DNA of 17,036 nt from Erythrobacter sp. (GTDB lineage Bacteria > Pseudomonadota > Alphaproteobacteria > Sphingomonadales > Sphingomonadaceae): assembly GCA_030731635.1 (NCBI GenBank), contig JANQTR010000107.1, positions 1 to 17,036 on the forward strand. The letters are read 5' to 3'. The number at the start of each line of letters is the position of its first letter. The stretch's first letter is position 1. Position numbers and translations under genes: made by a program. The notes under the pieces were generated by a model. That model made no database searches. It had not been told where the DNA came from and saw only the letters and a program-made list of their open reading frames with translations. Of the stretch, positions 1 through 7,294 are shown piece after piece.

Positions 1-335
1 GGTGGGGGTGGGATGACCGCCGGTGCGGCTGCCACAGTTGCGATAGGAGCGGGCGGCGGCGCTGGTTCGGGGGCAACTACCGCCGAACCAGGCTCCGGCG
101 CCGCTGCGATCTTGGCGGGTTCACTCATCATGGCAGGCTTCGATGCGGTAACCGGAGCGCTAACCGGCGCAACCACCACTGTTGGCGCAGGCGTTTCCTC
201 TGCTCCCTTGCCATCAAAACGCGACCCCAGCATTGCCGAACCCGCCAGCGCCGGAATGGCGACGGCAACGCAGCCGGTCAGTGATGTCCCTGCCAATGCC
301 AGCAGGGGCAAAGTGACGATCCAGCGGCCCATCAT
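1..335 (-). CDS. Pro/Ala-rich lipoprotein, C-terminus outside window
   Basis: The frame is open from an ATG at 335 to the left edge, giving 111 visible residues and no stop. The N-terminus (MMGRWIVTLPLLALAGTSLTGC) has a short hydrophobic helix ending in an LTGC lipobox with Cys22, the lipidation site for signal peptidase II. After a short region containing GSRFDGK, the chain becomes almost entirely Ala, Pro, Val, Glu and Thr, ending in PPP-type runs at the edge. This looks like an extended periplasmic linker before an unseen domain. The start overlaps the stop of the CoA-transferase gene as ATGA (335-332), and GGGAG lies a few bases upstream, so translation is probably coupled. An envelope location is well supported. 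The function is not recognisable. Confidence 0.75.
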   Translation of the reverse strand, partial: MMGRWIVTLPLLALAGTSLTGCVAVAIPALAGSAMLGSRFDGKGAEETPAPTVVVAPVSAPVTASKPAMMSEPAKIAAAPEPGSAVVAPEPAPPPAPIATVAAAPAVIPPP

Positions 336-1054
336 GCTTTCTCCCTTGTCCGAACGGTGCGGAATTCGATTTTCTTGTCATAAGGCGCGCCGAGCACGAT
401 CCGGTTCACGAACACGCCGGCCAGATGGATCTGATCCGGATCGAGGCTGCCCGGCGCAACCACCTCTTCGACTTCGGCAATGCAAACCTTGCCGCAGGTT
501 GCGGCGGGTAGATTGAAATTGCGCGCGGTTTTGCGGAACACCAGGTTACCGGTTTCATCGGCCTTCCACGCCTTGATAATGGCAAGATCGGCAAAGATGC
601 CCTGTTCGAGAATGTAGGTCTGCATCACCCCGTCGCGGTCGGGGAATTGCTTGTGTTCCTTGCCTTTGGCCACTTCGGTACCGACGCCGGTGCGGGTATA
701 GAAGCCGGGAATGCCAGCCCCGCCGGCCCGCATCCGTTCCGCCAGCGTGCCTTGCGGGCAGAATTCCACGGCAAGTTCGCCCGCCAGATATTGCCGCTCG
801 AACTCCTTGTTTTCGCCGACATAGGAGCTGATCATCTTGGCGACCTGCCGGGTGCGCAGCAATTTGCCGATACCTTCATTGTCGATACCGGCATTGTTGC
901 TGGCAAAGGTCAGGCCAGTGACGCCGCTGTCGCGGATCGCATCAAGCAGGCGTTCGGGGATGCCACACAGGCCAAATCCGCCTGCGGCGATCAGCATGTC
1001 GTTGCGTAACACGCCGTCAAGCGCGCTGGCGGCATCGGGGTAAAGCTTTGTCAT
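332..1054 (-). CDS. scoA: 3-oxoacid CoA-transferase subunit A
   Basis: This is the A subunit of a succinyl-CoA:3-ketoacid (acetoacetate) CoA-transferase, 240 aa and normal for bacterial A subunits. The family-1 glycine-rich CoA-binding signature GGFGLCGIPE lies at residues 25-34. It is followed by SNNAG and, near the end, the LAGVFVNRIVLG stretch typical of this subunit. In this family the enzyme moves CoA between succinyl-CoA and acetoacetate, linking ketone bodies and polyhydroxybutyrate to central metabolism. The catalytic glutamate is on subunit B, which is not in the window. The ATG at 1054 is preferred because it matches usual A-subunit N-termini (MTKLYPDAA) and has AGCAGG eight bases upstream; an in-frame TTG at 1075 would add seven residues. 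A lipoprotein follows with an ATGA overlap where subunit B is often found. Confidence 0.92.
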   Translation of the reverse strand: MTKLYPDAASALDGVLRNDMLIAAGGFGLCGIPERLLDAIRDSGVTGLTFASNNAGIDNEGIGKLLRTRQVAKMISSYVGENKEFERQYLAGELAVEFCPQGTLAERMRAGGAGIPGFYTRTGVGTEVAKGKEHKQFPDRDGVMQTYILEQGIFADLAIIKAWKADETGNLVFRKTARNFNLPAATCGKVCIAEVEEVVAPGSLDPDQIHLAGVFVNRIVLGAPYDKKIEFRTVRTREKA

Positions 1055-1181
1055 CGGGCTGGCCTGCTCACGCAATGGATTAAGCGACTGCGTCCCGTAA
1101 GCGGGATGTCATGAAGCGTGATTAGAGGCTTCGAGCCGTGCTGTCACCCTCATGCGAGTCGCAAAGTCGAATCGCGACTCA

Positions 1182-1341
1182 TGTTGCAGTGCAACAGGAA
1201 AATCAGACCTAAAAATGCCATAAATTTGAGCAACTGCCGCCTTTTAAGGCAGTTCTGTGCAATGTTTTGCATACAAAGCGACAATTCCTTCCTTAAATTG
1301 CGCATTTTGCAACTCACTATGTAGCTTTCGCACTTGCACAA
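1182..1341. promoter_or_regulatory. Cluster of TTGCA/TGCAA dyads upstream of the CoA-transferase gene
   Basis: The 15-bp perfect palindrome TGTTGCAGTGCAACA lies at 1182-1196. Related half-sites recur nearby: TGCAA-N4-TTGCA at 1258-1271, TTGC-N7-GCAA at 1298-1312 and TTGCACAA at 1334-1341. Two further hairpins lie in the same stretch: GAGTCGC/GCGACTC at 1156-1162/1174-1180 and AACTGCC/GGCAGTT at 1232-1238/1248-1254. All are upstream of the minus-strand CoA-transferase gene and of the plus-strand orphan terminator, so they could control either transcript. TGC-based palindromes resemble sites reported for the polyhydroxyalkanoate regulator PhaR, but that link is inference. Confidence 0.45.
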
Positions 1342-1428
1342 AGAGGCTTGGCGCTGCATATGCGAAGTGCCTTTCAGGCATCCTCTCCCAAACTTTCAAA
1401 GCCCGGCCTCACCGCCGGGCTTTTTTTT
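1334..1428 (+). ncRNA. Candidate small RNA ending in an orphan terminator
   Basis: A strong intrinsic terminator (1401-1428) has no plus-strand gene before it, which suggests a short noncoding transcript. A possible promoter is TTGCAC at 1334-1339, a 17-bp spacer and CATATG at 1357-1362; the -10 match is weak, so the 5' end is uncertain and may lie near 1369. Before the terminator are a possible hairpin GGCGCT/AGTGCC (1350-1355/1366-1371) or, alternatively, TGCC/GGCA (1368-1371/1377-1380), then the pyrimidine-rich stretch CCTCTCCC (1382-1389), which could pair with ribosome binding sites as in several alphaproteobacterial sRNAs. No family was identified. Confidence 0.4.
1401..1428 (+). terminator. 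Rho-independent terminator with no upstream gene
   Basis: The stem GCCCGGC/GCCGGGC (1401-1407/1414-1420) encloses a six-base loop and is followed by eight T residues (1421-1428). The stem can be extended by AAA/TTT pairing. The T run is only on the plus-strand side, so it ends rightward transcription. Confidence 0.88.
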
Positions 1429-1558
1429 GCCATGCTAGAGGCTCGCCGTGGTCCCGCATGATGGCACCGGTTGATAGGTCTGTGAGATTGCATTCATCCG
1501 CCCCTGTTCCTAGCTATCGGTCTCGACCCGCGATCATCGCAAACAGCAGGATGCCCCC

Positions 1559-3865
1559 ATGGCCGATGCCGAAACCGCCACAACAACCCGCACAGTGCGT
1601 CTGCAAGTTGCCCCCGCGCGTCAGGAAGAATCGGGACAGGGCATCGCCCGCATACCGCGGACCGCGTTCCAGAAACTCGGCATTACCGAAGGCGACGTGG
1701 TCCAAATCGGCGGCAAGCGCAGCACCGCAGCGATCGCAATGGCCGCCTATCCGGAAGATGACGCGCTTGACGTGGTGCGGCTGGACGGATTGCAGCGCGG
1801 CAATGCCGAGGCAGGATCGGGAGAGCATGTCGAAATCACCCGCGCCGAATCGCGCCCTGCCACGCGCGTGGTGTTCGCCCCCGCGCAGCGTGAAATGCGA
1901 TTGCAAGGTCCGACGCAGGCGTTGAAGCGCAATTTCTTCCGCCGCCCATTGGTGACGGGCGATCTGGTGGCGACCACCGGGCAGCAACCCGTGCAAAACA
2001 TGCCCGCCGATGTGCGGCAGTTGCTGCGCGCCCCCGCCTATGCGCTGACGCAGATTCGCCTCACGGTGGCGTCCACCACGCCCAAGGGCATCGTCCATAT
2101 TGACGAGAACACCGAAGTCGAACTGCGCGCCGAATTCGAAGAGGCGCGCGATGCCCGCGCGGCGGTCAATTATGACGATGTCGGCGGGATGGAGGAGACC
2201 ATCCGGGCCTTGCGCGAAATGGTTGAATTGCCGCTGCGTTACCCTGAACTGTTCATTCGCCTCGGCGTGGAGCCGCCCAAGGGCGTGCTGCTGCATGGCC
2301 CGCCGGGCACCGGCAAGACCCGGCTGGCGCAAGCGGTGGCGAGTGAAAGCGACGCCGAATTCTTCACCATCAACGGCCCCGAAATCATGGGTTCGGGCTA
2401 TGGCGAAAGCGAAAAGCGCCTGCGCGAAGTGTTCGAGGAAGCCAGCCGCGCTGCGCCTGCGATCATCTTCATCGACGAAATCGATTCAATTGCGCCCAAA
2501 CGCACGCAAGTCCCGGGCGAGGCGGAAAAGCGGCTGGTCGCGCAACTGCTGACCTTGATGGACGGGCTGGAAAAGCGCGCCAATCTGGTCGTGATCGCCG
2601 CCACCAATCGTCCCGACGCGATTGATGAGGCACTGCGCCGACCTGGCCGGTTCGACCGCGAAATCGTGATCGGGGTGCCGGATGAACGCGGGCGGCGTCA
2701 GATTCTGGCGATCCATACGCGCGGGATGCCGTTGGAAACTGCGGTCGATCTGGACGAACTCGCTCGTGTCACGCACGGCTTTGTCGGCGCGGATATTGCC
2801 GCACTGACCCGCGAGGCCGCGATTGAGTCGGTCCGGCGGATTATGCCCCGGCTCAATCTGGATGAACGCACGATCCCGCCCGAAGTGCTCGAGGACCTGT
2901 GCGTCACCCGCGACGATTTTCTCGCCGCGCTCAAACGCATCCAGCCATCAGCCATGCGCGAGGTCATGGTGCAGGTGCCCAACGTGGCTTGGACCGATAT
3001 TGGCGGCGCTGGCGACGCAATCGGCAAGTTGAAGGAAGGGATTGAGCTCCCGCTCAAGAACCCTGAGGCGTTCCGGCGGCTTGGCATTCGGCCGGCGAAA
3101 GGCTTTTTGCTCTACGGCCCACCGGGTACGGGCAAGACCCTGTTGGCCAAGGCAGTGGCGAAAGAGGCTGAGGCCAATTTCATCTCGATAAAAAGCTCGG
3201 ATCTCTTGTCCAAATGGTATGGCGAAAGCGAACAGCAGATCGCCAAGTTGTTCGCCCGCGCCCGCGCTGTGGCGCCCTGCGTGGTGTTCATCGACGAGAT
3301 CGATTCGCTGGTTCCGGCGCGTGGGTCAGGGCAGGGCGAACCGCAGGTGACCGGGCGCGTCGTCAACACCATCCTCGCGGAAATGGACGGGTTGGAGGAA
3401 TTGCAATCGGTGGTGGTGATCGGCGCGACCAATCGCCCGGCGCTGATCGATCCGGCCTTGTTGCGTCCCGGCAGATTTGACGAGTTGGTTTACGTCGGCA
3501 CCCCTGACAAGCCGGGGCGTGAGCACATTCTTGGTATTCACACCGCCAAGATGCCGCTGGCCAAGGATGTCGACCTTGCCATGCTGTCGGGCAAGACCGA
3601 ACGGTTTACCGGAGCTGACCTTGAAGATCTGGTGCGCCGCGCGGGTCTTGCTGCGCTGCGGCGGGTCGGGGGCGATGTCGAAGAAGTGTCCGCGCAGGAC
3701 TTTGACGAGGCGCTCAAGGATTCGCGCGCCACGGTCACGCCCGAAATGGAAAACGAATATCTCAAGATGCGCGGCGAGCTGAAAAAACGCGCCGCTGCCG
3801 TCCAGCCGATCGGCTTCGTTTCGCCCGACATGCTCACCCCGACGCGGGAGAAGAAACACGATTAA
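1559..3865 (+). CDS. Cdc48/p97 (VCP)-like double AAA+ ATPase
   Basis: This 768-aa protein has the full Cdc48/VAT architecture. Residues about 8-180 form the N-domain (double-psi barrel plus second subdomain), and two AAA modules follow. D1 has Walker A GPPGTGKT at 247-254, Walker B IIFIDEID at 302-309 and RRPGRFDRE in the second region of homology. D2 has Walker A at 520-527, Walker B VVFIDEID at 575-582 and LLRPGRFDE. Both glutamates and arginine fingers are present, so both rings should hydrolyse ATP. The D2 pore loop reads SKWYGESE and D1 reads GSGYGESE, the aromatic loops of substrate-threading unfoldases. No C-terminal HbYX proteasome motif is seen; the end is REKKHD. Such proteins unfold or segregate protein complexes in eukaryotes and archaea. 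Bacterial substrates are poorly known. The start has AGCAGGA seven bases upstream. Confidence 0.95.
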   Translation: MADAETATTTRTVRLQVAPARQEESGQGIARIPRTAFQKLGITEGDVVQIGGKRSTAAIAMAAYPEDDALDVVRLDGLQRGNAEAGSGEHVEITRAESRPATRVVFAPAQREMRLQGPTQALKRNFFRRPLVTGDLVATTGQQPVQNMPADVRQLLRAPAYALTQIRLTVASTTPKGIVHIDENTEVELRAEFEEARDARAAVNYDDVGGMEETIRALREMVELPLRYPELFIRLGVEPPKGVLLHGPPGTGKTRLAQAVASESDAEFFTINGPEIMGSGYGESEKRLREVFEEASRAAPAIIFIDEIDSIAPKRTQVPGEAEKRLVAQLLTLMDGLEKRANLVVIAATNRPDAIDEALRRPGRFDREIVIGVPDERGRRQILAIHTRGMPLETAVDLDELARVTHGFVGADIAALTREAAIESVRRIMPRLNLDERTIPPEVLEDLCVTRDDFLAALKRIQPSAMREVMVQVPNVAWTDIGGAGDAIGKLKEGIELPLKNPEAFRRLGIRPAKGFLLYGPPGTGKTLLAKAVAKEAEANFISIKSSDLLSKWYGESEQQIAKLFARARAVAPCVVFIDEIDSLVPARGSGQGEPQVTGRVVNTILAEMDGLEELQSVVVIGATNRPALIDPALLRPGRFDELVYVGTPDKPGREHILGIHTAKMPLAKDVDLAMLSGKTERFTGADLEDLVRRAGLAALRRVGGDVEEVSAQDFDEALKDSRATVTPEMENEYLKMRGELKKRAAAVQPIGFVSPDMLTPTREKKHD

Positions 3866-3893
3866 GGGCAGTGCCATTGCGCGATGTTCTCTA

Positions 3894-3913
3894 AATGTTT
3901 CACGTGAAACATT
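3894..3913. promoter_or_regulatory. parS: parS centromere site (ParB binding)
   Basis: The 16-mer TGTTTCACGTGAAACA at 3896-3911 is identical to the consensus parS site for chromosomal ParB/Spo0J proteins. It extends to the perfect 20-bp palindrome AATGTTTCACGTGAAACATT. It lies between converging genes, outside any coding sequence. ParB loads here, spreads as a CTP-dependent clamp and recruits ParA and SMC for origin segregation. Only one copy was seen, and parA/parB are not in the window. An exact 16-bp match is very unlikely by chance. Confidence 0.93.
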
Positions 3914-3946
3914 GCGGGAATGTCGCTGGTCGCACCTTGTGCTGCC

Positions 3947-4177
3947 CTAGGGCCTGCGCGCCATGAACCCTAGTGCGACTCCGATAAGTCCGAGTGCAAC
4001 CGTGAGCGTCGCGTAAGCAATAACCGATTGTTCCTGAATGACAATTGCCGTTTCCGGATCAAAGTAGCGACCCTCCGCATTAAAGGGCAAAGAGCGGCGC
4101 GTATTCCAGATCAGGGCTGCGCCGACGGCGAGCCCCAGCGCAATCACAGCGGCTAGCATCAGCAGCCCGCGTCGCAT
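3947..4177 (-). CDS. Small two-helix membrane protein coupled to polA
   Basis: This is a 76-aa protein of unknown function. Two hydrophobic segments are visible: residues about 5-26 (LLMLAAVIALGLAVGAALIW) and about 53-72 (YATLTVALGLIGVALGFM). They are joined by a polar, partly acidic loop (RRSLPFNAEGRYFDPETAI), suggesting a hairpin in the inner membrane. The ATG at 4177 shares its A with the TGA of polA (TGATG), the pattern of translational coupling, so the protein should be made whenever polA is translated. An in-frame GTG at 4195 would add six residues inside polA and is less likely. Its stop lies in the palindrome GCCCTAGGGC (3944-3953). The membrane topology is inferred from hydrophobicity alone. 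Confidence 0.75.
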   Translation of the reverse strand: MRRGLLMLAAVIALGLAVGAALIWNTRRSLPFNAEGRYFDPETAIVIQEQSVIAYATLTVALGLIGVALGFMARRP

Positions 4178-7038
4178 CAATGCGCCGCGTCCCACGATAT
4201 TCCGGTGCCGATATCGACCCCCAGCGGCACGGTCAGTTCAACCGCAGGCAGCGCGGCTTCGGCCATGGTTTGCCGGATGATGGCGGTGGCTTCGGCCACC
4301 CGTTCTTCGGGCAATTCGAACACCAATTCGTCGTGCACCTGCAACAGCATCCGCACATCGCGCAGGCCCGCTTCGGCCAGCGCGGGCAGCATCCGCACCA
4401 TCGCCCGCTTGATGATGTCGGCGCTGGTGCCCTGAATCGGGGCGTTGATCGCAGCGCGTTCCGACCCCTGGCGTTCGGCCTGATTTCTAGAATTAATCCT
4501 TGGAAACCAAGTCTTTCGTCCGAACAGCGTTTCGGAATAACCGCGCTCCCGCACGCTTTCGAGGGTTTCCATGATGTAACGCTGGATGCCGGGGAAGCGC
4601 TGGAAATAGGTATCGATCATCGCCTGCGCTTCTTCGGGTGCAACTTCCAGCCGGGTCGCCAGCCCCCAGCGAGAAATGCCGTAAAGTATTGCGAAATTGA
4701 TGGTTTTTGCCCGCGCCCGCGTGTCGCGGGTAACCTCACCGAACATTTCTCGGGCCGTGCGGGCATGGATGTCTTCGCCTTCGGCAAAGGCCTCCTTCAA
4801 TGTATCGACCCCGGCCATGTGCGCGGCGAGCCTAAGCTCTATCTGGGAGTAGTCTGCGGCGAGCAAGACGCACCCTGGCTCGGGCACAAAGGCTTCACGG
4901 ATCTGGCGGCCGATGGCTGTGCGCACGGGTATGTTCTGCAAGTTGGGATCGGTCGATGAAAGCCGCCCGGTCTGCGCGCCAACCAGACTGTAACTGGTGT
5001 GCACCCGCCCGGTCGCCGGATTGATCGCGGCTTGCAGCGCATCGGTATAGGTTGATTTCAATTTCGCCAGCTGCCGCCATTCGAGCACCTTGCGGGCAAT
5101 CGGCGCGCCTTCTGCGGCCAGCTTTTCCAGCACCGAGACGTCGGTCGAATATTGCCCGCTCTTGCCTTTCTTGCCGCCTTTATGGCCGAGTTTGTCGAAC
5201 AGGATGTCGCCCAATTGCTTGGGGCTGCCGACGGTGAATTCCTGTCCGGCAAGGCCGTGGATCTCGCCTTCCAGCCGCGCGATTTCGACCGCGAATTCCT
5301 CTGACAGGCGGGCGAGCCGTGCGCGGTCAACGCGGATGCCTTCGCGCTCCATCGCTGCAACGACCGGGATCAGCGGGCGGTCAACCCGTTCATAAACGCG
5401 CGTCCCGCCTTCGGTTGCAAGGCGCGGTTTCAACAGGCGATGCAGCCGCCAGGTGATGTCGGCATCTTCTGCGGCGTAGGCGGTGGCGCGGTCGATCGGC
5501 ACTTCGCTGAACAGGATCGCCTTCTTGCCAGTGCCGCATACGTCCTTGAAAGGGATTGGCGTATGGCCAAGGTGGCGCTGGCTCAATTCGTCCATCCCGT
5601 GGCCGCCCCCCATCCCGTCTTCCCCGCGCCCGGCATCAAGCGCAAAGCTGATCACCATGGTATCGTCGATCGGGCTGACGGTGAGCCCCTGCCGGGCAAG
5701 GATGTTCAGATCATACTTGCCGTTCTGGAACACCTTAAGGACGCTATCATCCTCCAGCAGGGGTTTCAGCGCGGCAAGGGCATGGGCCAGTGGCACCTGT
5801 TCGGGCTTTTGCGCAAACATATCGTCGCCGCCGTGCGCCAGCGGAATGTAACACGCGTCATTGGGGCCAAGCGCCAGACTGACCCCGACCAGATCGGCCT
5901 GCATCGCATCAAGCCCGGTCGTCTCGGTATCCACGGCCACCAACCGTGCCGCGCGGGCGCGGGTGATCCAGTGGTCGAGCCGTTCGGTGGTCTGTACCGT
6001 TTCGTAGGCCGAATGATCGACCGGCGGTATATCGGGCAAGGGCTGACGATTGGCCGCCGCTGTCCCGCTATCGCCCGCGGTGGACGGTTTGGGCGGGTTG
6101 AGATCGGTGGTGCGTGATGGGCTGCCGCGCCCTGCATCCAATCGCCGCAACAGGGATGTGAAACCATGGGTTTCCAGAAAGGCGGCCAATGGTTCAGGCG
6201 GCACCGGCCCCAGTTTCATTTCGGTCAGCGGCTGCGGCAGCGTGCAGTCTTCCTTCAGCGTCACCAACCGCTTGCTCAAGAACGCAGCGTCGCGCCCTTC
6301 GGCCAAACGTTCTTTGAGCTTGGATGGCTTCATCGCCGGGGCCGAATCGAGCGCAGCGGTGAGCGAGCCATGTTCAGCGATCAGTTTCGATGCGGTTTTG
6401 GGGCCGATCCCGTAAATCCCCGGCACATTGTCGACCGCATCGCCCATCAGGGCCAGCACATCGCCGACCAGATCGGGCGCCACCCCGAATTTCTCTTCCA
6501 CTTCATCAAGATAGATCCGCTGATTCTTCATCGTATCGAGCATGTCGATCCGCGCCGGCCCTTGCGGCCCATCCACCTCGCCCACCAGTTGCATCAGATC
6601 CTTGTCGGAACTGACGATGGTGACATCCCAGCCCATGCGCTGCGCTTCGCGGGCGTAAGAGGCGATCAGATCATCCGCTTCCAGCCCGGCTTCTTCGATG
6701 CACGGCAGGCTGAAGGCGCGGGTGGCATCGCGGATCAGCGGGAATTGCGGGCGCAGGTCTTCGGGCGGTTCTGGCCGGTTGGCCTTGTATTCGGCATAGA
6801 TATCATTGCGGAAACTGATCGATCCAGCGTCGAGGATGACCGCCAGATGGGTCGGGCCATCGGCCGCGTCGAGATCCGCCGCCAGCTTCCACAGCATCGT
6901 GGTATAGCCATAGACCGCGCCCACCGGCGTGCCGGAAGGATTGGTGAGCGGTGGAAGCCGGTGATAGGCCCGGAAGATATAGGACGAGCCATCGACCAGA
7001 TAGAGGTGTTGTTTGGTGGGTGCGTGAAGATCAGCCAT
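4177..7038 (-). CDS. polA: DNA polymerase I
   Basis: This 953-aa protein has all three Pol I activities, used in Okazaki-fragment maturation and repair synthesis. The N-terminal 5'-3' exonuclease has LVDGSSYIFRAYH near residue 14, EADD near 120 and GDAVDNVPG near 200. The proofreading domain keeps its catalytic acids: DTETTGLD (370-377), NGKYD (439-443) and YAAED (521-525), so 3'-5' editing should work. The polymerase domain shows motif A DYSQIELR with Asp729, motif B RARAKTINFAILYG with Lys778 and Tyr786, and motif C VHDE with His902. A Pro/Ser/Thr-rich linker near 305-345 separates the first two domains. The ATG at 7038 (MADLHAPTKQHLYLVDGSS) follows AGCAGG and fits family starts; an in-frame ATG at 7146 would add 36 unlikely residues. 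A small membrane protein is coupled downstream. Confidence 0.98.
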   Translation of the reverse strand: MADLHAPTKQHLYLVDGSSYIFRAYHRLPPLTNPSGTPVGAVYGYTTMLWKLAADLDAADGPTHLAVILDAGSISFRNDIYAEYKANRPEPPEDLRPQFPLIRDATRAFSLPCIEEAGLEADDLIASYAREAQRMGWDVTIVSSDKDLMQLVGEVDGPQGPARIDMLDTMKNQRIYLDEVEEKFGVAPDLVGDVLALMGDAVDNVPGIYGIGPKTASKLIAEHGSLTAALDSAPAMKPSKLKERLAEGRDAAFLSKRLVTLKEDCTLPQPLTEMKLGPVPPEPLAAFLETHGFTSLLRRLDAGRGSPSRTTDLNPPKPSTAGDSGTAAANRQPLPDIPPVDHSAYETVQTTERLDHWITRARAARLVAVDTETTGLDAMQADLVGVSLALGPNDACYIPLAHGGDDMFAQKPEQVPLAHALAALKPLLEDDSVLKVFQNGKYDLNILARQGLTVSPIDDTMVISFALDAGRGEDGMGGGHGMDELSQRHLGHTPIPFKDVCGTGKKAILFSEVPIDRATAYAAEDADITWRLHRLLKPRLATEGGTRVYERVDRPLIPVVAAMEREGIRVDRARLARLSEEFAVEIARLEGEIHGLAGQEFTVGSPKQLGDILFDKLGHKGGKKGKSGQYSTDVSVLEKLAAEGAPIARKVLEWRQLAKLKSTYTDALQAAINPATGRVHTSYSLVGAQTGRLSSTDPNLQNIPVRTAIGRQIREAFVPEPGCVLLAADYSQIELRLAAHMAGVDTLKEAFAEGEDIHARTAREMFGEVTRDTRARAKTINFAILYGISRWGLATRLEVAPEEAQAMIDTYFQRFPGIQRYIMETLESVRERGYSETLFGRKTWFPRINSRNQAERQGSERAAINAPIQGTSADIIKRAMVRMLPALAEAGLRDVRMLLQVHDELVFELPEERVAEATAIIRQTMAEAALPAVELTVPLGVDIGTGISWDAAH

Positions 7039-7127
7039 GCCGCCTGCTAGCACCGGGTGGGTTGCGCGGGTAGGGGGATCGCAGCGCGTTTGCGGCATGA
7101 TACCTGCGCGGGCCTGCAAATTTATTC

Positions 7128-7146
7128 TTGGCCGAAATATGGCCAA
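7128..7146. repeat. Inverted repeat upstream of polA
   Basis: TTGGCC (7128-7133) and GGCCAA (7141-7146) are perfect inverted arms around a 7-bp AT-rich spacer. They lie about 90 bp upstream of the polA start. On the minus strand the outer arm TTGGCC, then 16 bases, then TAAATT (7124-7119) could act as a weak -35/-10 pair, so the dyad may overlap the polA promoter. This is not a LexA site as known in alphaproteobacteria (GTTC-N7-GTTC). Confidence 0.3.
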
Positions 7147-7219
7147 AAAAGGGCAAAATTTGGGCGCAGTGCCTTATTCCCCTTGCGTTGCCGTAATTCC
7201 GCCACTATTTGAAACATCG

Positions 7220-7240
7220 GACCGGTAAACAATACCGGTC
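7220..7240. promoter_or_regulatory. Dyad operator candidate for the Ala-rich lipoprotein gene
   Basis: GACCGGT (7220-7226) and ACCGGTC (7234-7240) are perfect inverted 7-bp arms with a 7-bp AT-rich spacer. The dyad ends exactly where the predicted -35 box begins and is centred about 46 bp before the predicted transcription start. That placement is typical of an activator site. The binding protein is unknown. Confidence 0.4.
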
Positions 7241-7269
7241 TCGATACGGCCCGCACAGGGTCGTATGAT
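7241..7269 (+). promoter_or_regulatory. Sigma-70-type promoter of the Ala-rich lipoprotein gene
   Basis: TCGATA (7241-7246) and TATGAT (7264-7269) are separated by exactly 17 bp and match the -35 and -10 consensus at 4/6 and 5/6 positions. Transcription would start near 7276, leaving a leader of about 20 nt that contains the ribosome site AAGGA at 7281-7285. Confidence 0.5.
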
Positions 7270-7294
7270 ATTCGCTGACAAAGGATTTCAGATT

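Noticed and set aside
1514..2332. Minus-strand ORF inside the Cdc48-like gene (272 aa)
   Set aside because: It is an antisense shadow of a clearly coding frame, with no family features.
6166..7050. Long plus-strand ORF inside polA (294 aa)
   Set aside because: It is an antisense shadow of the polA reading frame, His/Arg/Gln-rich and without domains.
7039..7146. N-terminal extension of polA to the ATG at 7146
   Set aside because: The added 36 residues look non-conserved, and Pol I proteins start shortly before LVDGSS. The ATG at 7038 has its own ribosome site.
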